Below are positions 24,560 to 34,859 of a stretch of 64,000 nt of DNA, piece after piece. The notes beneath the pieces are model-generated. The model saw only the letters and a list, made by a program, of their open reading frames with translations, was not told the DNA's origin and did no database searches. Every line of letters starts with the position of its first letter. The first letter of the stretch is position 1. Both the position numbers and the translations under genes were made by a program. Origin of the DNA: Solwaraspora sp. WMMD791 (GTDB lineage Bacteria > Actinomycetota > Actinomycetes > Mycobacteriales > Micromonosporaceae); assembly GCF_029581195.1 (NCBI RefSeq), contig NZ_CP120737.1, positions 930,001 through 994,000 on the forward strand, written 5' to 3'.

Positions 24560-25499
24560 CGATCTCCTCGACACCGCGCTCGGCCGGCTCCGCCTCGACG
24601 TACGCTCCGTGCTCGACGACCTCCACGACGGCGTCGCTGACGCCGACACCGTCGGGCCGTCGCGGATCGACCGGCTGGTCCGGCAGATCTTCCTGGTCGC
24701 CCACTGCGGAGTGCCCGACGAGGGCCATGCCGACCGGACGAGGCTCGACCAGGTGGTACGGCACTGTCAGGCCGCGCTGGCGGATCTGGCCGTACCGGTG
24801 CCAGGGTGGCGACCGGTCGACGGCCCGGCCAGGCAGGACGCCGGCGCGTCGGCGTCGTCGGTCACCATGCGGGCACCGGACGGGCTGTTGGTGCGGCTGC
24901 CCGCCGACCGGGTCGCCGCCGTACCCGCCTCGGGGGCCGGGCCCTGGACCGTGACGGTGCCGTTGTTGGGCACCCCGGTCGACGGCCGCTGGCTGTACTG
25001 GTTCGCCGGCCGCCAGCAACCGCGCTACCAGGCGCGGATGTACGTGCACCTGCGGTCGGACACCGCCGTCGACGACTGGCTGCGGATGATCCGCGTACTC
25101 GGTCGGGGCGGCTACCCGTTCCAGACGAAGATCAGCACCCGGCTCGAGGGCCGGCAACGGCGCGACGGCGTCGTGGTCTACCTGCCGGACCGCGCCGCCG
25201 CCCGGGCCGCCGCCGAGGTGGTCACCGCGACGGTGCCGCCCGCCCGGCGCGGTGCGTGCCCGGCCGGCTTCGCCCTGCCGTTGGCACCCGGCGTCGGACT
25301 GGCGGTCCGCGACGTCGCGCAGCACTGCGGCGCGTTGGGCTCCGACGGTGTCGACTTCGACCTCAGCTGGGGCTACTGGTGGGCGCGGCGGCTCGCCTCG
25401 GTCGCGGGCGCGGCCGACCTGCCGGCCCGCCTCGACCAGGAGCTCGGCCTGCTGTCCCAGGCGTGGGCGCTGACCCGACGGTGGTGGCACGGTGGCTGA
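24543..25499 (+). CDS. HopA1-like lyase, RiPP dehydration
   Basis: A 318-residue protein with similarity to the type III effector HopA1 family as found in RiPP clusters; the central block RYQARMYVHLRSDTAVDDWL and GGYPFQTKISTRLEGR is the recognisable part. The RiPP members act with an APH-like kinase to eliminate phosphate from phospho-Ser/Thr, giving Dha/Dhb. Here it would supply Dha54 for the AviCys ring and perhaps other dehydro residues. ATG 24543 lies inside the end of the kinase gene and is preceded by GGTGGAG; the stop overlaps the HFCD gene. Recognition is by pattern and context and should be confirmed by profile search. Confidence 0.75.
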   Translation: MTAATDDLLDTALGRLRLDVRSVLDDLHDGVADADTVGPSRIDRLVRQIFLVAHCGVPDEGHADRTRLDQVVRHCQAALADLAVPVPGWRPVDGPARQDAGASASSVTMRAPDGLLVRLPADRVAAVPASGAGPWTVTVPLLGTPVDGRWLYWFAGRQQPRYQARMYVHLRSDTAVDDWLRMIRVLGRGGYPFQTKISTRLEGRQRRDGVVVYLPDRAAARAAAEVVTATVPPARRGACPAGFALPLAPGVGLAVRDVAQHCGALGSDGVDFDLSWGYWWARRLASVAGAADLPARLDQELGLLSQAWALTRRWWHGG

Positions 25500-26142
25500 C
25501 GAACAGTCCGGGCAGCTGGACCTGCCGCCGACCCTGCCGGTACGGCGGATCCTGGTCATCGGCAGCGGCGCCATCGGTGTCGCGTTCCTGCCGGCCCTGG
25601 TGAGCACGCTGGTGTGGCAGTACCAGGCACAGGTCCGGGTGGTGCTGACCAGCAGCGCCACCGATCTGGTGTCGGCCCGCAGCCTGGCCGCCATCAGCCG
25701 GCATCCGGTCAGCGGACCAGGCTGGCCGGCGGAGGCCGCCGCCGGCCCCGCCCACGTACGGCTGGCCGAATGGGCCGAGCTGGTCCTGGCCTGGCCGGCG
25801 ACCCTGTCGTTCTGCGCCCGCTGCGCGTACGGCATGACGACGGACCTGGCCAGTGCCACCCTCGTCGCCGCCGACGCGCCGGTGCTCGTCGCGCCCTCGC
25901 TGGCCAGGTCCGTCGCGACCGGTGCCACGTTCGGACGGATCCGCACGATGCTGACCGAGGCCGGGGTGACCGTCGTCGGCCCGGTGCAGGGACGCGGTGT
26001 CGCGGACACGGCCGTCGGGCCCGGTGCCTGCGTCAGCATCGCGCAACTGCTGCGCACCGCCGCCGCTGCCGGCCGCGGCACCACCGGTCACGGCGCCTCC
26101 GGCGCCGGTGACGATGCCCCGGACACCTCGACGATCCACTGA
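25492..26142 (+). CDS. HFCD flavoprotein, peptidyl-cysteine decarboxylase (LanD/TvaF-like)
   Basis: A 216-residue protein of the homo-oligomeric flavin-containing Cys decarboxylase family. The N-terminal flavin fold reads VRRILVIGSGAIGVAFLPALV; the probable catalytic His is in AHVRLAEWAELVLAWPAT, where EpiD also has a His before a WA-D/E segment. The family PASANT motif is degenerate (WPATLSF) and the PxMNxxMW substrate clamp is replaced by PSLARSVATG. Family members oxidatively decarboxylate a C-terminal Cys to an enethiol, which cyclises onto dehydroalanine to form AviCys. The precursor ends in Cys, consistent with this. The GTG start lies within the lyase gene end, showing coupling. About 30 C-terminal residues are low complexity. 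Confidence 0.83.
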   Translation: MADEQSGQLDLPPTLPVRRILVIGSGAIGVAFLPALVSTLVWQYQAQVRVVLTSSATDLVSARSLAAISRHPVSGPGWPAEAAAGPAHVRLAEWAELVLAWPATLSFCARCAYGMTTDLASATLVAADAPVLVAPSLARSVATGATFGRIRTMLTEAGVTVVGPVQGRGVADTAVGPGACVSIAQLLRTAAAAGRGTTGHGASGAGDDAPDTSTIH

Positions 26143-26176
26143 ACCCGCTGCTCCCGCCCAACGCGAAAGGCGCACC

Positions 26177-26809
26177 ATGAACGAGTCGACCACCGTGTGG
26201 CCCAGTGACCTGACCGCCCGCGACCTGCCCCAGGTCGACCCGGCCGTGCTCGACGAACTGGTCGGACCGGCACGCGTCGCCGCGATGGCACAGGCCGGGA
26301 TGGCCCTGGGCAACCCGGAGGCGATGCCGATCGACACCCTGATCGGTGCCGTCGAGGCCGGGATCTGCCGGTCCTGGGTGATGTTCGCTCCCGACCCCCG
26401 CGAGGCAGGACAGCAGCGGGCCGTCGCGTTCATCATGTACGCACCGTTCAGCATTCCCGGTGTCTGGGCCGGTGAGGTCATCCGTACCGCCGCCGCGCCG
26501 CACCTGCGCGGAGTCGGCTTCGCGGCGATGGCGTACGCCCTCGATCTGATCTTCGCCGATCCCGCCGCCCGGCGGGTCATCGGCTTCGTCTCCACCACCA
26601 ACCACGCGTCGCTGGCGATGGTGGACCGGCTCGGCTACGTCCGGGAGGGCATCGCCCGGCGGCTGATGGTCACGGCCGACCCGGCAGTGCCCGGTACGGT
26701 GGTCGAGGTCGACGCCGTGCTCTGTCGGATGCACCGGGACGAGTGGCCGGGTGCGTCCGTGGTGCAGGCCCGCCAGCGTCAGGTGAGCGCCCCGGTCGGT
26801 CGTCGATGA
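26177..26809 (+). CDS. GNAT-family acetyltransferase in the RiPP operon
   Basis: A 210-residue GNAT protein. The acyl-CoA loop region reads VIRTAAAPHLRGVGFAAMAYALDLIF, followed by GFVSTTNHASLAMVDRLGYVREG, the classic beta5-alpha4 (N..S..ml.klGF) signature. Substrate is unknown. Within the cluster it could acetylate the released N-terminus of the peptide or Lys58 near the C-terminus; both are inferences. The SD is AAAGG before ATG 26177, after a 34-base gap, and the stop overlaps the next gene (ATGA). I do not know GNAT as a standard part of thioamitide clusters, so it may mark a new tailoring step. Confidence 0.82.
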   Translation: MNESTTVWPSDLTARDLPQVDPAVLDELVGPARVAAMAQAGMALGNPEAMPIDTLIGAVEAGICRSWVMFAPDPREAGQQRAVAFIMYAPFSIPGVWAGEVIRTAAAPHLRGVGFAAMAYALDLIFADPAARRVIGFVSTTNHASLAMVDRLGYVREGIARRLMVTADPAVPGTVVEVDAVLCRMHRDEWPGASVVQARQRQVSAPVGRR

Positions 26810-27252
26810 CGCCGGCCGGCCCCGGCACCACCTGCCTGCGCGGCTTCGTCCGCACCGTCTGGTCCGCCGGCGACCTCAGCCAACTGCCCCGGTTCGTCCA
26901 CCCCGACGTGGTGGTGAGCACCAACAGCCACGGTGACCGCGTCTGCGGACTGCCCGCGCTGGCTGACCTGATCCGCCAGGCGCGGGCGCCGTTCGACCAC
27001 TACGAGATGACCATCGTCGAGGCGGTGGAGCAGCACCGGGTGGTCGCCACCCGGTGGACCGTGCGGGCCCGGCTGCGTGACCCGGCGCTGCTCGGTGACG
27101 GGCTGCGGGCGCTCGCCGGGGAGCTGACCGACCTGCTCTGGCTCGGGTTCGCCGGGATGAGCTTCACCACCTTCCAGGATGGACGGATTGTGCGCGAACG
27201 CACCGAGAGCAACCCGGCGACCGTCGCGCAGCAGCTCGGCACCCCCGGCTGA
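26806..27252 (+). CDS. SnoaL/NTF2-like small protein
   Basis: A 148-residue protein with the NTF2-like alpha+beta-cone pattern: FVRTVWSAGDLSQLPRFVHP, a predicted early strand, TIVEAVEQHRVVATRWTVRA, and FAGMSFTTFQDGRIVRER near the end. SnoaL-like proteins include cyclases, isomerases and non-catalytic ligand-binding members; the function here cannot be read from sequence. It is translationally coupled to the GNAT gene and lies 22 bases before the methyltransferase. In a RiPP cluster it might assist ring closure, shown in no sequence feature here. Confidence 0.72.
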   Translation: MTPAGPGTTCLRGFVRTVWSAGDLSQLPRFVHPDVVVSTNSHGDRVCGLPALADLIRQARAPFDHYEMTIVEAVEQHRVVATRWTVRARLRDPALLGDGLRALAGELTDLLWLGFAGMSFTTFQDGRIVRERTESNPATVAQQLGTPG

Positions 27253-27274
27253 TCAGGGAAGGGACAGCAACCCG

Positions 27275-28093
27275 ATGAGTGCACCGACCTACTTCGGACC
27301 ATTCAGCGTCCTGGCCCGGTTGCCCCAGCTGGCGGTGACCATCGAGCCGCCGTTCGAGGGTTTCACCGGTGCCGTGTACCACCGCGTCGTCGAGCGCGCC
27401 ACCGACGACGACGCCTGGTACCTGCGGCACGCCCCGGCACCGGGGCACCTGCTCGACCTGTGCTGCGGTGCCGGACGGCACCTGCGGGCCTTCGCCGTGG
27501 CCGGCTGGCAGGTCACCGGTGTCGAGCTGGCCGACGGCGCGCTCGAGCGGGCGGCGGCGCTGCGCGCGGCGGCACCCGCCGACGTCGCGGCCCGTACGAC
27601 GCTGCACCAGGCCGACGCCCGGCAGGTGCGGCTCGGGCACCCCGTCGACTGTGTGCTGATCGGCGGTTTGTCGTTCGCGCTGTTCGACCGGCACGACCGG
27701 CAGGCGTTGCTGCGTACCGCCCGCGCCCATCTCGCTCCCGGTGGGACGCTGCTGTTCGACTACTCGCCCCGCCAGCCGGCCGTCGCCGACCGTCAGGACG
27801 TGCTCGGGGTGCCGTTGCGCGGCGACGGGGGCAGCGGCTTCGCCTGGATCGGCTGGCGGCGCAGCGACCGGGCCGGGGTGCAGCACACCAACATCTACGG
27901 CGAGCTGGTCGCGCCGGGCGTCGCGACCCGTCGGTACCTGTCGACGGTCTCGATCGACCTGCTCGACGACGACGAGGTGACCCGCGACCTGACCGCCGCG
28001 CGGCTGCGGGTGGCGCACACCATGGACCTCGCCCTGGCCGCCGGCGACGGGCCGATCCCGGTCCGGATGGTCTCCTGTGTGGCGGTGCCGTGA
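27275..28093 (+). CDS. SAM-dependent methyltransferase in the RiPP operon
   Basis: A 272-residue class I methyltransferase. Motif I LLDLCCGAGRHLRAFA, the acidic residue after strand 2 (VTGVELADGALERA), LHQADARQVRL and the post-motif block DCVLIGGLSFALFDRHDRQALL are all visible. It probably modifies the peptide: in thioviridamide-type clusters a methyltransferase dimethylates the core His; this core lacks His, so Lys58, the N-terminus or a backbone atom are candidates. An extended SD (GGGAAGGGA) lies upstream of ATG 27275. The stop overlaps the DUF6624 gene (GTGA). Confidence 0.85.
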   Translation: MSAPTYFGPFSVLARLPQLAVTIEPPFEGFTGAVYHRVVERATDDDAWYLRHAPAPGHLLDLCCGAGRHLRAFAVAGWQVTGVELADGALERAAALRAAAPADVAARTTLHQADARQVRLGHPVDCVLIGGLSFALFDRHDRQALLRTARAHLAPGGTLLFDYSPRQPAVADRQDVLGVPLRGDGGSGFAWIGWRRSDRAGVQHTNIYGELVAPGVATRRYLSTVSIDLLDDDEVTRDLTAARLRVAHTMDLALAAGDGPIPVRMVSCVAVP

Positions 28094-28689
28094 CCGGCAT
28101 CGAGGGCGGCCGCCGGGCACCGACGCCGCCGGTGACACCCGCACCGACGCCGGCATCACCGACGCCGCCGCCGACACCGACGCCTCCGCCAGCGCCGCCG
28201 GATGACGGGGCCGCCGAGCGGACGCTGGCCGCCGAGCTGATCCGCCGCGCGGCCCGGGACCAGCAGGTACGGGCCCAGGTCGACAAGTCGCCGCAGGACT
28301 TCCAGCACTGGCGGGCCGTCGACGCGGACAACCTGTCCTGGCTGCGCCGACTGGTCGACCTGACCGGGTGGCCCGGGTCGGCCCGGGTCGGCCCGGTGGC
28401 CGCCACCGCCGCGTGGCTGCTCGTCCAGCACGCCGACCACGACTGGCGGTTCCAGGTCCGCTGCCTGCGTCTGTTGCGCGACCGGATGGTGCACGGTGAC
28501 GTACCGGCCTGGCAGGTGGCGTTCCTCGCCGACCGGGTGTTCGCCGGCACCGGCGCCCGGCAGCCGTTCGGCACCCAGGCCGGGGTGGGCGTCGGCGGGG
28601 CACCCGTACCGCCGGCCGCCCAGCGGTGGTGGGACCAGGCAGCACCGGCCCTGACGGCGCTGCGGGCAGCGATGGCGGGTGCGGCGTGA
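28090..28689 (+). CDS. DUF6624-like protein with Pro-rich N-terminus
   Basis: A 199-residue protein starting at a GTG that overlaps the methyltransferase stop. Residues about 8-37 are Pro/Thr repeats (TPPPTPTPPP); the rest matches what I recognise as DUF6624: VDADNLSWLRRLVDLTGWPG, AATAAWLLVQHADHDWRFQ and VAFLADRVFAGTGARQPFGTQ. The His-x-x-His segment (QHADH) and conserved Asp/Arg residues suggest a metal or catalytic site, but no function is known to me. It is co-translated between the methyltransferase and YcaO genes, which argues that it belongs to the peptide pathway. Confidence 0.7.
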   Translation: MTGIEGGRRAPTPPVTPAPTPASPTPPPTPTPPPAPPDDGAAERTLAAELIRRAARDQQVRAQVDKSPQDFQHWRAVDADNLSWLRRLVDLTGWPGSARVGPVAATAAWLLVQHADHDWRFQVRCLRLLRDRMVHGDVPAWQVAFLADRVFAGTGARQPFGTQAGVGVGGAPVPPAAQRWWDQAAPALTALRAAMAGAA

Positions 28690-30023
28690 GACTACGCGAC
28701 ACCGTCGCCAAGGGTGCCGCCACCGGCACCGGCAGGGAGGCCACGGCCGCCGAGACGTACCAGCGGATCCGGCCCTGTCTGCGGCGCCTCGGAGTGACCA
28801 GGGTGGCCGACATCACCGGCCTGGACCGGGTGGGCATCCCGGTGTTCAACGCGATCTGTCCACGCTCACACGACACCGTGTCGGTCTACAGCGGCAAGGG
28901 CACCAGCCCGGCCGCCGCCCGTACCTCGGCGGTGATGGAGGCCGTGGAGCGCCACCACGCGGCCCGCCCCCGGCGGCCCGACCTCGTCGCCAGCTACCAC
29001 GAGTTGTCCGCCCAGGGCCGCCGAGTGGTACCACCGGCGGACTTCCTGCTGACGCTCGCGCCCGGCTACCACGACCGGCAGCCGATCGCCTGGTCGTACG
29101 GGCACGACCTGATCGCCGACACACCGGTGCTGGTCCCGCACCACGCCCTCGCGTACGGCACCGCCCCGCTGCCCGGCCCGGGCTGCTTCGCCTACACCAC
29201 CACGAACGGCCTGGCCGCCGGCAACAGCGTGGAGGAGGCGCTCTGCCACGCGCTGACCGAGGTCGTCGAGCGCGACGCCCACACGCTGGCCGAGGTGGTC
29301 GACCGGCAACTGCCGGCGATCCTGGCCCGCCGCCTCGGCCCCGAGGCCGCCCGGCGACTGTCCGACCGGCTTGCCGGCCAGCGCCTCGTGGACCTGACGA
29401 CCCTACCGGCGTCCGCCGCCGACCTCGTTGCCCGGTTCACCGCCGCCGAGGTCCGTCTGCATCTGGTCGACATCACCTCCGACCTGGGCATTCCTACCTT
29501 CCGCGCGGTCAGCTCGGAGGATCTGGGCCCGGACACCTCCGCCGGTCACCACGGCGTCGGCACCCACCCGGACGCCGAGGTGGCCGTCCTGCGCGCGCTG
29601 ACCGAGTGTGCCCAGTCCCGGGCGGTCGACATCCAGGCCATGCGGGAAGACATCAGTACGGCGTACGACGAGGTACCCGACGCCATGCTGCACGTACGGC
29701 GGGCGACCCCACGGCAGGCGGCCGGACACCTGCCGCGGCCCGGTACCGTGCCGTGTCCGTTCACCACGGTGCGGTCGTACCCGACCGACGACGTGATGGC
29801 CGACGTGACGTTGCTGCTCGACCGGCTCCGGGCCGCCGGTTGCGACCGCGTCGTCGCCGTCGACCTGTCGTCGTCGGAGGTGCCGGCCGCCGTGGTCCGG
29901 GTGCTGGTGCCCGGGGCGGAGTCCTGGGGCATCGACCGTGGTCGGCTCGGTCGGCGGGCGACCCGGGCCTGGCGACGGGCACTCACCGCCGCCGGTGCCG
30001 ACCGGGCGGAGGTGCCGAGGTGA
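28686..30023 (+). CDS. YcaO cyclodehydratase-family enzyme, TfuA-associated (thioamidation)
   Basis: A 445-residue YcaO protein. ATP-binding elements are visible: SGKGTSPAAARTSAVMEAVERHH (SxGKG and ExxxR), GLAAGNSVEEALCHALTEVVERDA, and ALTECAQSRAVDI (QxR). The C-terminus ends RAEVPR without the PxPxP motif of azoline-forming YcaOs, fitting the TfuA-associated group, which together with TfuA turns backbone amides into thioamides (as in methyl-coenzyme M reductase and thioamitides). The GTG start overlaps the DUF6624 stop and the end overlaps the tfuA GTG. This is the best evidence that the product contains one or more thioamides. Confidence 0.92.
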   Translation: MRLRDTVAKGAATGTGREATAAETYQRIRPCLRRLGVTRVADITGLDRVGIPVFNAICPRSHDTVSVYSGKGTSPAAARTSAVMEAVERHHAARPRRPDLVASYHELSAQGRRVVPPADFLLTLAPGYHDRQPIAWSYGHDLIADTPVLVPHHALAYGTAPLPGPGCFAYTTTNGLAAGNSVEEALCHALTEVVERDAHTLAEVVDRQLPAILARRLGPEAARRLSDRLAGQRLVDLTTLPASAADLVARFTAAEVRLHLVDITSDLGIPTFRAVSSEDLGPDTSAGHHGVGTHPDAEVAVLRALTECAQSRAVDIQAMREDISTAYDEVPDAMLHVRRATPRQAAGHLPRPGTVPCPFTTVRSYPTDDVMADVTLLLDRLRAAGCDRVVAVDLSSSEVPAAVVRVLVPGAESWGIDRGRLGRRATRAWRRALTAAGADRAEVPR

Positions 30024-30745
30024 CCGGCGTACCCGCCGACAGCCCGGTGGTGGTCTTCGTCGGCCCCAGCGTCGACCCCGGGCGGGCCCGGATGATCCTC
30101 GCCGCCGAGTACCGGCCGCCGGTGGTCCGGGGCGACATCGACGCGCTGCTGCGCCGGCCGGTTCCGCCCCGGGCGGTCGGGGTGATCGACGGCAAGTTCC
30201 TGCAGAGCCTCGCGATCTCCCCGAAGGAGATCCTGCGGGCCGTCGACGCCGGGGTGCGGCTCTACGGCTCGTCCAGCATGGGGGCGTTGCGGGCGGCCGA
30301 GTGCCACCCGTGGGGGATGGTCGGCGTCGGCCGGGTCTTCGAGGCGTTCCGGACCGGCGTGGTCGACGCCGACGACGAGGTGGCGATGGTCTACGACGAC
30401 CAGGACCGGCCGCTGTCCGAGCCGCTGATCGGGATGCGGCTGGCGCTGGTCGACGGGGTCGAGGCCGGTCTGGTCGACCCTGAGCACGCCCGGGCCTTTC
30501 TCGACGCCGCCCGGCGGGTCTACTTCCCGCACCGTACGGTGCGTTCCGTCCTGCGAGCCGTGGGCGCCACCCTGACGGCGGCCGACCGGGCCCGGCTGGC
30601 CGAGTTCCTGGCCGGCCGCGACCGGGATGTCAAGCGCGCCGACGCGTACGCGTTGTTGCGCAGAATCCGGGACGATTGGTACGCGACTCTACCGTCGGCG
30701 GGCACGGTAGCGCATGATCGGACGGATGGGGGCGAGCGGAACTGA
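30020..30745 (+). CDS. TfuA-like protein, thioamidation partner of YcaO
   Basis: A 241-residue TfuA-domain protein: VVVFVGPSVDPGRARMIL at the start, VGVIDGKFLQSLAISPKEIL, and GVRLYGSSSMGALRAAEC, all hallmark blocks. TfuA proteins are thought to deliver sulfur or recruit the sulfur donor for YcaO-catalysed thioamide formation. It is co-translated with YcaO (GTGA overlap). Its 3' end overlaps the start region of the following phosphoesterase by up to 32 bases, so that gene may be transcribed with the cluster. Confidence 0.92.
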   Translation: MTGVPADSPVVVFVGPSVDPGRARMILAAEYRPPVVRGDIDALLRRPVPPRAVGVIDGKFLQSLAISPKEILRAVDAGVRLYGSSSMGALRAAECHPWGMVGVGRVFEAFRTGVVDADDEVAMVYDDQDRPLSEPLIGMRLALVDGVEAGLVDPEHARAFLDAARRVYFPHRTVRSVLRAVGATLTAADRARLAEFLAGRDRDVKRADAYALLRRIRDDWYATLPSAGTVAHDRTDGGERN

Positions 30746-31634
30746 CGGTGGCACGCCGCAGCCGGTACGGACGCCACCGGGGCCGGGAGACGGCGTGGCG
30801 GCACCGACCCTCTGGGCGATCAGCGATCTGCACATCTCCTATCAGGAGAACCGGCAACTCGTCGCCGACCTGGCGGCGCCCTCACCCGACGACTGGCTGA
30901 TCGTCGCCGGTGACGTCGCCGAGACGATCGTCGCCACCGGCTGGGCGCTCGGCACCCTGCGGCAGCGCTTCGCCCAGGTGATCTGGTCGCCTGGCAACCA
31001 CGAGCTGTGGACCACCGCGCGGGAGCCGTCGGGGCCGCGCGGCGTGGAACGCTACCACCGGCTGGTCGAACTGTGCCGGGCGTTGGACGTGCGCACCCCG
31101 GAGGATCCGTACCTGCACTGGACCGGGGCCGGCGGGCCGGCGGTGGTCGCACCGCTGTTCACCCTCTACGACTACAGCTTCCTACCGGCCGGAACCAGCA
31201 CCAAGGAACAGGGGCTGGCGTACGCCTACGGCACCGGCATCGTCTGCACCGACGAGTCCATGCTCCACCCGGATCCGTTCCCCAGCCGGGAGCAGTGGTG
31301 CTGGCAGCGGCTCGACTACACGGCGCAGCGACTGTCCGAGGTGGAGCCACACCTGCCGACGGTGCTGGTCAACCACTATCCGCTGGTCCGCGATCCGATG
31401 AACGTGCTGCGCTATCCGGAGTTCGCGATGTGGTGCGGCACCGAGCGGACCGCCGACTGGCACGTGCGGTTCCGGGCGTCGGTGATGGTCTACGGCCACC
31501 TGCACATTCCACGCACCACCTGGTACGACGGGGTGCGCTTCGAGGAGGTCTCGGTCGGCTACCCCCGCGAGTGGCGTGCGCGTCCGGGCCCGCCGGCGCA
31601 ACTGCGTCGCATCCTGCCGCACCCGGTGGGGTGA
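30714..31634 (+). CDS. Calcineurin-like metallophosphoesterase
   Basis: Up to 306 residues. Metal-binding motifs of the family are present: AISDLHISY (DxH), IVAGDVAE (GDxx), WSPGNHELW (GNHE), VLVNHYPLV and VYGHLHIPR (GHxH). Actinobacterial relatives are often found near secondary-metabolite genes. Start is uncertain: ATG 30714 and ATG 30726 lie inside tfuA with weak SD, while GTG 30795 has GGGAGA 5 bases upstream and sits right before the fold (PTLWAISDLH). It could remove phosphate from an intermediate or be an unrelated neighbour. It ends 13 bases from the convergent meaB gene. Confidence 0.83.
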   Translation: MIGRMGASGTDGGTPQPVRTPPGPGDGVAAPTLWAISDLHISYQENRQLVADLAAPSPDDWLIVAGDVAETIVATGWALGTLRQRFAQVIWSPGNHELWTTAREPSGPRGVERYHRLVELCRALDVRTPEDPYLHWTGAGGPAVVAPLFTLYDYSFLPAGTSTKEQGLAYAYGTGIVCTDESMLHPDPFPSREQWCWQRLDYTAQRLSEVEPHLPTVLVNHYPLVRDPMNVLRYPEFAMWCGTERTADWHVRFRASVMVYGHLHIPRTTWYDGVRFEEVSVGYPREWRARPGPPAQLRRILPHPVG

Positions 31635-31647
31635 CCGCACCGGCTGG

Positions 31648-32651
31648 TCAGGTCGGTGGTGCCGGGTCGGCGCCGAACGCCGCCAGCAGCCGAGCGGCGG
31701 CCTGCGCCGGGGTCAGCTCCCCGGTGAGCACCCGGGCCTCGACGTCCGGGGTCAGCGCGGTCACCGCCGGATGCCGGTGGAGCCGGTCGAGCAGCCCGTC
31801 GTGCACCATCGCCCAGACCCACCGCAGCTGCTGCCGCTGCCGGTCGCGGTGCAGGTCGCCGCTGGCCCGGCGGCGGTCCTGATGGGTGAGCACCTGCTGC
31901 CAGACCTCGGCCAGCCCGGTGCCGTCGCGGCCGCTGGCGGTCGACACCGGCACCGTCCATACGTCCTGGTCGGTCCGCAGCATCCGCAACGCCCCGGCCA
32001 GCTCCCGCGCGGCGGCCCGCGCTTCGACGGCGTGCGCGCCGTCGGCCTTGTTGACCACGACGATGTCGGCGAGCTCCAGCACACCCTTCTTGATGCCCTG
32101 CAGCTGGTCGCCGGTGCGGGCCAGGGTGAGCAGCAGGAACGTGTCGACCATGTCGGCCACCGTGGTCTCGGACTGCCCGACACCGACGGTTTCGACCAGC
32201 ACCACGTCGTACCCGCCGGCCTCGACCACCACCATGGCCTCCCGGGTGGCGCGGGCGACCCCACCGAGGGTGCCGGCGGTCGGCGACGGGCGCACGAACG
32301 CCGCCGGATCGCCCGCCAGCCGGGCCATCCGGGTCTTGTCACCGAGGATGCTGCCACCGCTGCGGGCCGACGACGGGTCGACCGCAAGGACCGCGACCCG
32401 GTGTCCGTCGCCGGTGAGCATGGTGCCGAGCGCGTCGATGAAGGTCGACTTGCCGACGCCCGGGACACCGGTCACCCCGACCCGACGGGCCTGCCCCGCG
32501 TGCGGACCCAACGCGACCAGCATCCGCTGGGCGTGTTCGCGGTGGTCCGGGCGGGTCGACTCGACCAGGGTGATCGCCCGGGCCAGCCAGGCCGGGGCGC
32601 CGGCACGGACCCCGGCGACGTAATCGTCGACCGGCGGCAGCCGTCGGCCGG

Positions 32652-32655
<4 letters not shown>
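31648..32655 (-). CDS. meaB: MeaB/ArgK-family GTPase, methylmalonyl-CoA mutase chaperone
   Basis: A 335-residue SIMIBI GTPase: [18 protein letters not shown] (Walker A), [23 protein letters not shown] (switch region), [13 protein letters not shown] (Walker B/metal) and VVVNKADG (NKxD specificity). MeaB protects and reloads adenosylcobalamin-dependent methylmalonyl-CoA mutase. The start ATG 32655 overlaps the stop of the mutase large-subunit gene (ATGA), so it is the third gene of the mutA-mutB-meaB operon. Confidence 0.95.
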
Positions 32656-34855
<2,200 letters not shown>

Positions 34856-34859
<4 letters not shown>

